Shown here: in pieces, positions 58,137 to 64,000 of the stretch
Layout: every line of letters starts with the position of its first letter
How positions within the stretch are numbered: the first letter of the stretch is position 1
NCBI RefSeq assembly: GCF_015352445.1
Contig: NZ_JADKPO010000021.1
Coordinates: forward strand, 20,945 to 84,944
Length of the DNA: 64,000 bases
Direction of reading: 5' to 3'
Source of the DNA: Nocardioides agariphilus
GTDB taxonomy: Bacteria > Actinomycetota > Actinomycetes > Propionibacteriales > Nocardioidaceae
Program-made: the position numbers and the translations under genes
Notes under the pieces: generated by a model
The model's database searches: none
What the model was told of the DNA's origin: nothing
The model's input: the letters and a program-made list of their open reading frames with translations, nothing else

Positions 58137-59357
58137 TCAGGCAGGTCCGACGTGCTGGACGGCCTTCATCGCCGCCGAGGGGTAGACCGTGCCGACCTTG
58201 ACGCCCTCGAGCCAGTCGGTGAGCCGTGCGGCCTCGTGGGCCAACGCCTTCGTGGCCGGTCGCGAGACCCTCTCCAGGAGGCGTACGTCGACCACGCCCG
58301 CCTCGTCCTGCACCCAGCAACCGACGATCCGGCCGTCGACCCAGGCCGTGGTGCCGGCGTTGCCGTTGCTGTCGAACAGGTGGGGCACGTGTTCGGGAGG
58401 AAGGTAGAAGTCGCGTGACTTCCAGCCCATCACCGTCGGGTCGAGGACCGGCAGCAGGGCCACCCACGGCTCGTCGTAGGTCTCCGGGTCGAGGTCGTCC
58501 TCGAGCAACCAGCCCGTCTGGCCCCCTGGCAGCGACACCGGGACGGCGCCGACGTCGGCGAGCGCCCGCTTGACGATGCCGGCGGTGGCCCCCAACCACC
58601 ACTGGATGTCGCCCGAGGTGCCGGGACCGAACGTGCGCAGCCAGCGGCGCACCAGCTCGGCCCAGCCCTCGTCGGGCGTCCAGGCATCGGGGACCTGGCC
58701 CAGCCACGCCCGCATCGAGGTCCACTGCGGTCGTGAGATGCGCCAGTGGCCGCCGTTGCGACCCCTCGCGATCTGGGCCTCGACGCCGAGCTGGGTGAGC
58801 ACCCGCGGAGCCATCGCCACGTTGGCGCCGTAGGCCTTGCCGACCGCGATGTCGATGCGGCCCTCGAGCGCCGGCAGCTCCTCGCGCAGGGCCTTGGCCG
58901 AGAGCTCGCTGCCGTCGGCCAGCCGCTGGATGACGGCCGCGCAGGCGCGGTCGACCCAGGCGGCGCCGTCATCGGCCAGGCCGCCTTGCTCGACGTCCTT
59001 GGCCAGACGTGGTCGCAGCTGGGCGGCCACCCGGGCCGAGCTGCTCCCCCAGGCGGCCGGCAGCAGGTCGCGCGGGAACACGAACACCGTGCGGCGCATG
59101 GCGAGCTGCTTGACCAGCGAGCGCTGGTCGTAGAGCTCACGGTCGACAGCTGCCACCGAGAGCCCGTCGACCCTGGCCTGCAACGACAGGTAGACCGTCG
59201 CGGGCTCGGTGGCGTGGAGCACCGTCATCGCCCGCGTGGCCGCAACCGGATCGGGGAGCCGGGCCTGCGGCGCGATGCCGTGGCGGCGTGCGATCCGGGC
59301 GCGGCGCTCGTCGTCGCCCACGTGTCGCACGGGTGCCGGATCCGCCATGTCGGCCAT
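58137..59357 (-). CDS. Winged-helix DNA-binding protein (HTH_42/AlkZ-like family)
   Basis: About 406 residues from ATG 59357 (59348 is equally possible). It belongs to the winged-helix family that includes DNA-crosslink glycosylases AlkZ/YcaQ: LHATEPATVYLSLQARVDGL, a helical middle, WWLGATAGIVKRALADVG and a C-terminal DFYLPPEHVPHLFDSNGNAG. The catalytic QxQ/QxD of active AlkZ appears as Q-A-R in SLQARVDG, so glycosylase activity is uncertain. It may be a DNA-binding relative. It is convergent with nothing and separate from the M28 gene. Confidence 0.72.
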   Translation of the reverse strand: MADMADPAPVRHVGDDERRARIARRHGIAPQARLPDPVAATRAMTVLHATEPATVYLSLQARVDGLSVAAVDRELYDQRSLVKQLAMRRTVFVFPRDLLPAAWGSSSARVAAQLRPRLAKDVEQGGLADDGAAWVDRACAAVIQRLADGSELSAKALREELPALEGRIDIAVGKAYGANVAMAPRVLTQLGVEAQIARGRNGGHWRISRPQWTSMRAWLGQVPDAWTPDEGWAELVRRWLRTFGPGTSGDIQWWLGATAGIVKRALADVGAVPVSLPGGQTGWLLEDDLDPETYDEPWVALLPVLDPTVMGWKSRDFYLPPEHVPHLFDSNGNAGTTAWVDGRIVGCWVQDEAGVVDVRLLERVSRPATKALAHEAARLTDWLEGVKVGTVYPSAAMKAVQHVGPA

Positions 59358-59398
59358 CCTGCCGGAGCCCGCCGACACCCCCAGGACATCCGCGGGCC

Positions 59399-60424
59399 TC
59401 AGCGCACCCGGCGCAGCCACTCCCACAGGACGCGACCGACGCGTCGCAGCTGGGCGGGACCGACGACGTCCGGTCGGTCAGCGGAGCTGTGGTAGGCCGC
59501 ATAGCTCGTGCTGCCCAGGCGCGCCGACGGCATCCCCTCGTCGGCGAACGACTCGTGGTCGCTGGCGGTGTTCTCCCCGAGCGAGCTGCGGACGTCGAGT
59601 CGTGCCGCCGCCCGGGCGAGTCCGGTGCGCACCGAGGTGTCGGCCCCGGGCACGAAGCCGATCGGCACCACCTCCCCGACCCCGACCCGGTCCATCGCCA
59701 CCATGCCGCGCAGGCGTCGCCGCTCGGACCTGGTCATCTGGTCGACGTAGTGGCGCGAGCCGAAGTGGTGCTCGGCGTCGCCTGTCCCCCGCGGTTCCTC
59801 TCCCCCGAAGCCGACGAAGACCACCGGCAACGCCGGTGGCGCTGCCGCGGCGCGGCGAGCGGTCTCGAGCAGGACGGCGATGCCGGATGCGTTGTCCTCC
59901 GCTCCCGGAGACACCGCCACCGTGTCGAGGTGTGCGCCCACGACGACGTACGGCGACTCGGCATCGAAGCCAGGTGGCGTCGCGACGACGTTGACCGACG
60001 TACCTGCCTCGACGGGCACACCCCAGGAGTCGCCGGCCGGGACGGGAAAGGACTGGGTGGTCACGTCGTAGCCGAGCGACTCGAGCTTCCGCTCGAGCCA
60101 GCGGGCGGATCTGCCGAACGCCGGACCCGTGGCCAGCCGCGGACCGACGGTCGCCGCCAGGAACCGGACGGTGCGCATGGCCCGCCGGGCGGAGAACGCC
60201 GGCACCGGCGGGGCCGGGATGGTCGAGGGCTCGGCGGTGGCAGGCGTCGCTGTTGGTGTCGCTGTTGGTGTCGCTGTTGGTGGCGCCGTCAGTGTCTCGA
60301 ACGGCGGACCGGACGGTGAGGCGTCGGGCCGGCTCTGCGTCGAGCCGGCGCCCGAGCAGGAGGCGAGGAGCAACGCACCGGCGAGCGCGGCGCCGGTGCG
60401 GGCAGGGCCGTCGTACCGCCTCAT
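59399..60424 (-). CDS. M28-family metallopeptidase lipoprotein
   Basis: A 341-residue surface lipoprotein. The signal and lipobox are ALAGALLLASCSG, with Cys about residue 23, then a Thr/Ala/Pro spacer. The M28 zinc sites are clear: GAHLDTVAVSPGAEDNASG (His, bridging Asp), GFGGEEPRG (catalytic and binding Glu), AMDRVG (Asp) and AYHSSADRP (His). It is a two-zinc aminopeptidase-type enzyme; peptide substrate is unknown. ATG 60424 is 47 bases from the divergent EEP gene. Confidence 0.92.
   Translation of the reverse strand: MRRYDGPARTGAALAGALLLASCSGAGSTQSRPDASPSGPPFETLTAPPTATPTATPTATPATAEPSTIPAPPVPAFSARRAMRTVRFLAATVGPRLATGPAFGRSARWLERKLESLGYDVTTQSFPVPAGDSWGVPVEAGTSVNVVATPPGFDAESPYVVVGAHLDTVAVSPGAEDNASGIAVLLETARRAAAAPPALPVVFVGFGGEEPRGTGDAEHHFGSRHYVDQMTRSERRRLRGMVAMDRVGVGEVVPIGFVPGADTSVRTGLARAAARLDVRSSLGENTASDHESFADEGMPSARLGSTSYAAYHSSADRPDVVGPAQLRRVGRVLWEWLRRVR
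60246..60281 (-). repeat. 12-base tandem repeat in the M28 gene spacer
   Basis: The plus-strand unit GTCGCTGTTGGT occurs three times in tandem and encodes the Thr-Ala-Thr-Pro repeats of the lipoprotein's spacer. Likely length-variable. Confidence 0.85.
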
Positions 60425-60471
60425 TCCCAGACCGTAGCCACCCTTGCCCACCTTGCCGCGACAATGAGGCC

Positions 60472-61452
60472 ATGGGCAGGCGGACGCACGGCCTGGTCGC
60501 GCTGCTCGCGACCGCGGTTCTCGTGGCGCTGCTCGTCGCCGTCTATGCGCCCGCGCAGGGTCCGGTGCCGATGTCGGCCGACCCGTCGAACCGCCCGAGC
60601 CCGACCCGTCCCCCCACGACGGAGGACGAGCCACCGGCGCGACCCCTCCCCCCTGTCGTCGCGGGAGCGACCATCGCCCCGTGCCACCGGGTCGGCGGGA
60701 CCGTGCCACTGACCATCGTCACCTTCAACATCCACAGTGCGATCGGAGCTGCCGGCTTCGAGCTGGTGCGGATCGCCGCCGAGATCGGGGCCACGGAGCC
60801 GGACGTCGTGCTGCTGCAGGAGGTCGACGACGGACGGTCACGCAGCGGGTTCGTGGACGAGGCGGCCTACCTCGCCGACGCCTTGGGCATGAAGGACGTG
60901 TTCGCCACCAACGTCGTGCGACCCAGCCGCCGGGTCGGCGAGCCGGTCAGCAACTACGGGACGGCCGTGCTGACCCGGCTCAAGGTAGACAGCTGGAGCC
61001 ACACGTTCCTCCCCAACAGGCCAGGTCGGCAGCAGCGCGGACTGCAGCACCTGGTGCTGCGCCTGAAGGGGCGCGAGATCAGCATCTACAACGCGCACCT
61101 GGACCACACCACGCCGTCGCTGCGGCAGCAGCAGATGCGGGTGGCCCGCGACATCATCGGCGTCGACCCGTTGCCGGTGATCTTCGGAGGCGACTTCAAC
61201 GCCTCGCCCGAGTCGGACACTCTCGCCCTCGCGCTCGACGCGAGCCACACCGACCTCCTCGACCCCTGGCCACTGGTCGGTGACGGCAACGGCCTGACGG
61301 TGCCGAACAACGCCCCTCGCTCACGCATCGACTACCTGCTCGCCAACGACGAGTGGACACCGACCGTGATGGCGACCTGGCAGTCAGCCGTCTCCGACCA
61401 TCGCGGCGTCGTCGGCAGGTTCTTGCTGCGCTCGCCCCGGGTCTGCGGCTGA
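60472..61452 (+). CDS. Endonuclease/exonuclease/phosphatase-family protein, secreted
   Basis: A 326-residue EEP enzyme. It has an N-terminal membrane/signal segment (GLVALLATAVLVALLVAVYA) and a Pro-rich linker, then the catalytic set FNIHS, LLQEVDDG, YNAHLDH, FGGDFNA, SRIDYLL and SDHRGV, giving the usual His/Asp/Asn/Glu metal site. It could be a nuclease, a phosphodiesterase or a sphingomyelinase-like hydrolase acting outside the membrane. ATG 60472 is used. MFS gene 26 bases downstream may be co-transcribed. Confidence 0.9.
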   Translation: MGRRTHGLVALLATAVLVALLVAVYAPAQGPVPMSADPSNRPSPTRPPTTEDEPPARPLPPVVAGATIAPCHRVGGTVPLTIVTFNIHSAIGAAGFELVRIAAEIGATEPDVVLLQEVDDGRSRSGFVDEAAYLADALGMKDVFATNVVRPSRRVGEPVSNYGTAVLTRLKVDSWSHTFLPNRPGRQQRGLQHLVLRLKGREISIYNAHLDHTTPSLRQQQMRVARDIIGVDPLPVIFGGDFNASPESDTLALALDASHTDLLDPWPLVGDGNGLTVPNNAPRSRIDYLLANDEWTPTVMATWQSAVSDHRGVVGRFLLRSPRVCG

Positions 61453-61477
61453 GGTCGCCACCTGCCACCATCGTCCG

Positions 61478-62665
61478 GTGCCGTCGACGCGCCGTACGAC
61501 CTGGGTGCTGGTCGGGCTCATCCTCCTGTCACTCAATCTGCGCCCTGCGGCGGTCAGCGTCGGGCCGGTGCTCTCGGAGGTGCGTGCCGGTCTCGGCATG
61601 AACGCCGCGACAGCCGGGTTGCTGACGAGCCTGCCGGTGCTCGCGTTCGCCCTGTTCGGCGCATTGGCGCCGTACCTCGCCAGCCGCCTCGGACTGCACC
61701 GCATCGCGCTGCTGGCACTGCTGTGCGTGGTCGTCGGGCTCGGCACACGCGTACTCGTGGACCACGAGCTGCCCTTCCTGGCTCTCTCGATGCTCGCCCT
61801 GTCGGGCATGGCCGTCGCCAACGTGGTGCTGCCCTCGCTCGTCAAGCTGCACTTCCCCGACCGCATCGGACTGGTCACCGCGATCTACAGCACGGCGCTA
61901 TCGACGGGCCTGACCGCGGCCCTGATGTTCACCGTGCCCTTGTCCCACGCCCTGGGCGGCTGGCGCGACGGACTCGGAATCTGGGCCGTGGTCGCCCTGG
62001 TCGCGGCCGTGCCGTGGCTGGGGCTGATCGCGCACGACCGCCATCTCGCCCGGCCCGAGCGCACCATCACCTACCTCGACGTGCTGCGCACCCCCTTGGG
62101 CAAGGCGATGGCGGTCTTCTTCGCGTTCCAGTCACTGCAGGCCTACGTGTGCTTCGGGTGGTTCGCGACGCTGTGGCGCGACGCCGGGTTCAGCGCGACG
62201 CAGGCCGGTCTGCTCGTCGGGCTGCTCGCCGCTACCGCGATCCCCTTGTCGCTCTGGGCACCGACCAAGCTGGCGAGGTCACCCGACCCGCGGAGCCTGC
62301 TGTTCGCGATCATGGCGTGCTACTTCGTCGGCTACGTCGGGCTGATGGTCGCGCCGCACTCCCTCGCCATCGTGTGGGCGCTGTTCGTGGGGGCGGGCAC
62401 CACGACGTTCCCGCTGATCCTGGTGCTGGTCGGGCTACGCGCCCGGACTCCGGAAGGTACGGCGGCGCTGTCGGGCGTCACGCAGTCGCTGGGCTACCTG
62501 GTCGCTGCCACCGGACCGTTCACGATCGGGGCGCTGTACGACGCCACTGACGGCTGGACCTGGCCGCTCACGCTGTTGATCGTGCTGGTGCTGCCGCTGT
62601 TCGCGGTCGCTGCCTACGTCGCCCGCCCGATGTACGTCGAGGACCAGCTCACGTCTCGTCGGTGA
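61478..62665 (+). CDS. MFS transporter, CynX/NimT type
   Basis: A 395-residue transporter with 12 predicted helices. The N-terminal helix LVGLILLSLNLRPAAVSVGP and the conserved LRPA motif, followed by a proline-rich PVLSEVRAGLGMNAATAGLL, match the CynX/NimT group (cyanate or 2-nitroimidazole transport). Its substrate is unknown. GTG 61478. It overlaps the 3' end of the phosphatase gene on the other strand by 17 bases. Confidence 0.88.
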   Translation: MPSTRRTTWVLVGLILLSLNLRPAAVSVGPVLSEVRAGLGMNAATAGLLTSLPVLAFALFGALAPYLASRLGLHRIALLALLCVVVGLGTRVLVDHELPFLALSMLALSGMAVANVVLPSLVKLHFPDRIGLVTAIYSTALSTGLTAALMFTVPLSHALGGWRDGLGIWAVVALVAAVPWLGLIAHDRHLARPERTITYLDVLRTPLGKAMAVFFAFQSLQAYVCFGWFATLWRDAGFSATQAGLLVGLLAATAIPLSLWAPTKLARSPDPRSLLFAIMACYFVGYVGLMVAPHSLAIVWALFVGAGTTTFPLILVLVGLRARTPEGTAALSGVTQSLGYLVAATGPFTIGALYDATDGWTWPLTLLIVLVLPLFAVAAYVARPMYVEDQLTSRR

Positions 62666-63380
62666 CCAACCGCTGACGCAGCCGGCGTGCCTGGTCCTCG
62701 CTCAGCCCACCGCTTCGCAGGTAGGCCTCGACGCCACCGTGCTCGGCGTCGATGTGCTCCAGGACCGTCAACATGTTGGACTCGGGCGTCGCGATGAACT
62801 CGCGGACCCGCTCGCGCGCCGTTTCGTCCTCGATCGACTCCAGGTAGCCGTTGACGAGGGGGGCGTTGCGCTCCTGGGTGAGCGCGTAGTCCGCGGCGAC
62901 GCGATCGGGGTCGGCGCCGGCCAACGTCAGGGCCATCGCGACGACCAAGCCGGTCCGGTCCTTGCCACCGGCACAGTGCACGACGACCGCTCCTGCTGGC
63001 GCATCGGCGATGGCGGCGACAGCACCTGCGAAGAGGTCCGGCCGCGCGTCGACCATCTCGACGTAGAGCTCGGCCATCGACTCCGCCATCGTCTTGAGGT
63101 CGCCCGGGTCTTCGACGGGGAGGTTGACGTAGATGTCGCCGTCGTCGGCGTAGGGATGTGGCTCAGATGACTCTCCCACCCGACGCAGGTCGATGACGCG
63201 CGAGACTCCCTCTGCGGCGAGCCGATCGACGCCACCATCACCGAGCCGCGTCAGCGACTCCGCGCGGATCAGCGCCCCCTGCTTGATGTGGCCGTCGCGC
63301 ACCGGGAGACCACCCAGGTCGCGCACGTTGTGCATACCCGGCCAGTCGAGGTGGAGGGGTGTGTAGTCCGAGGTCGTCAC
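62649..63380 (-). CDS. Protein tyrosine/serine phosphatase (Y_phosphatase3 type)
   Basis: A 243-residue phosphatase of the MptpB/Y_phosphatase3 family. The signature VVVHCAGGKDRTGLVVAMAL contains the HCxxGxxR-like P-loop with the catalytic cysteine (about residue 135). The N-terminal WPGMHNVRDLGGLPVRDG and IRAESLTRLGDGGVDRLAAE are family hallmarks. It can dephosphorylate phosphotyrosine and phosphoinositides in relatives. The substrate here is unknown. ATG 63380. Confidence 0.93.
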   Translation of the reverse strand: MTTSDYTPLHLDWPGMHNVRDLGGLPVRDGHIKQGALIRAESLTRLGDGGVDRLAAEGVSRVIDLRRVGESSEPHPYADDGDIYVNLPVEDPGDLKTMAESMAELYVEMVDARPDLFAGAVAAIADAPAGAVVVHCAGGKDRTGLVVAMALTLAGADPDRVAADYALTQERNAPLVNGYLESIEDETARERVREFIATPESNMLTVLEHIDAEHGGVEAYLRSGGLSEDQARRLRQRLVTDET

Positions 63381-63468
63381 GGTGCGACCTTACGAAAGTG
63401 CTGCGGCTCACTGCACCAAGAGGCAGCACGCGTGGACACCGACTTCGTCGCGCGTAGGACGCTGCTGG

Positions 63469-64000
63469 TCAACGCCGGTAGCGGCGTGGTGGTGGGGTGT
63501 CGATGACCCGTCCGGTCGGAGTCGTCCATTGGTAGCCGTCGTCGGGTAGGCGGTGGTAGGACCAGCGGGCGTGGGTCTTGACCCGGTGGTGCCGGCGGCA
63601 CAGCGGGGCGAGGTTGTCGGGGTGGGTCTGGCCCGGTGGGCCCCCCTCAGCTATCGGGAGGTAGGCCTCGATGTGGTCCAGATCGCAGTCTCGGGAGGCC
63701 CGGGTGCAGCCGGGGAAGACACAGACCGGGTCCCGCAACCGGACGTACCAGGCCATCGGATCGGGCGGGTCATGCCCATCCACGGCCGGGACGGTGGTCG
63801 GGTCGGTCAGATCCAACACCGGCCGCACGACGATCCTGGTGTCGACTCCGAGCCAGTCGGTGACCCAGGCCTTGACCAGGTCGCTGGTCGCGACACCCCA
63901 CCGGCCCGCATCGACCGGGCCGATCACCCCACGGGTGGCCAGGTCGGCCAGGGTGGCCAGGTCCAGGCTCAGCACCAGATCCGCCCTCCCGGCACGGCCG
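63469..64000 (-). CDS. HNH endonuclease of the 13E12/DUF222 family (5' end outside window)
   Basis: C-terminal portion of a larger gene; the frame stays open past 64000 on the minus strand, so the N-terminal DUF222 part lies beyond the window. The visible HNH motif is DCDLDHIEAYLPIAEGGPPG ... HPDNLAPLCRRHHRVKTHARWSYHRL, a typical His-Asn-His core with zinc cysteines (VCVFPGC). These are multicopy genes in actinobacteria, sometimes linked to intein-like or phage/recombination functions. ATG 63975 inside it is internal. Confidence 0.85.
   Translation of the reverse strand, partial: GRAGRADLVLSLDLATLADLATRGVIGPVDAGRWGVATSDLVKAWVTDWLGVDTRIVVRPVLDLTDPTTVPAVDGHDPPDPMAWYVRLRDPVCVFPGCTRASRDCDLDHIEAYLPIAEGGPPGQTHPDNLAPLCRRHHRVKTHARWSYHRLPDDGYQWTTPTGRVIDTPPPRRYRR

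Noticed and set aside
57439-58725. 428-codon minus-strand frame across the coiled-coil gene region
   Set aside because: It overlaps three better-supported genes in another frame and lacks motifs.

Overview
The window is a GC-rich (about 70%) chromosomal segment of an actinobacterium. Densely packed genes with GTG/ATG starts, many ATGA/GTGA stop-start overlaps, a 13E12-type HNH nuclease and wall-polymer synthases suggest a Nocardioides-like organism (Nocardioidaceae); the genus is inferred. No rRNA, tRNA, CRISPR array or insertion sequence was recognised.

Layout. 1-15.8 kb: amino-acid metabolism. serA makes serine; ilvB-ilvN-ilvC followed by a methyltransferase make branched-chain amino acids behind a complete leader-peptide attenuator; ilvD lies at 14.1-15.8 kb. 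Between them are a carbinolamine dehydratase/VOC fusion, a VOC protein, and a coupled amidohydrolase-kynureninase-GNAT operon. 16-19.7 kb: an SRPBCC protein, a BNR-repeat protein, an EamA exporter and an alpha/beta hydrolase. 19.7-25.7 kb: the standout locus. A cobalamin riboswitch precedes a secreted alpha/alpha-toroid protein, a membrane-anchored DUF4430-like protein, and the T, fused double ATPase and S parts of an ECF importer. The two secreted proteins look like the two halves of vertebrate intrinsic factor/transcobalamin, so this is read as a surface B12-capture and import system.

25.7-29.1 kb: gatC-gatA-gatB for tRNA-dependent amidation. 29.2-36.9 kb: a hydrolase, ligA, a LysR/FAD-oxidoreductase divergent pair, and a TetR/MFS-exporter operon with a palindromic operator and a strong terminator. 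36.9-40.9 kb: three tandem secreted GH16 glycosidases. 40.9-44.2 kb: MetE-like protein, mnmA and a cysteine desulfurase (tRNA 2-thiolation). 44.3-51.3 kb: a nucleotidyltransferase, proB, obgE, rpmA, rplU and rne. 51.7-58.1 kb: a DUF2344 protein, two giant RgpF-TagF-like wall-polymer synthases (one with a degraded transferase domain) and a coiled-coil protein. 58.1-64 kb: a winged-helix protein, an M28 lipoprotein peptidase, an EEP-family hydrolase, a CynX/NimT-type exporter, a protein tyrosine phosphatase and the 3' part of an HNH nuclease.

The genes mostly serve core biosynthesis, translation and RNA processing. Modules for vitamin capture, polysaccharide turnover, drug export and wall-polymer assembly are interspersed. 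Functions come from motifs read by eye; no database search was run.
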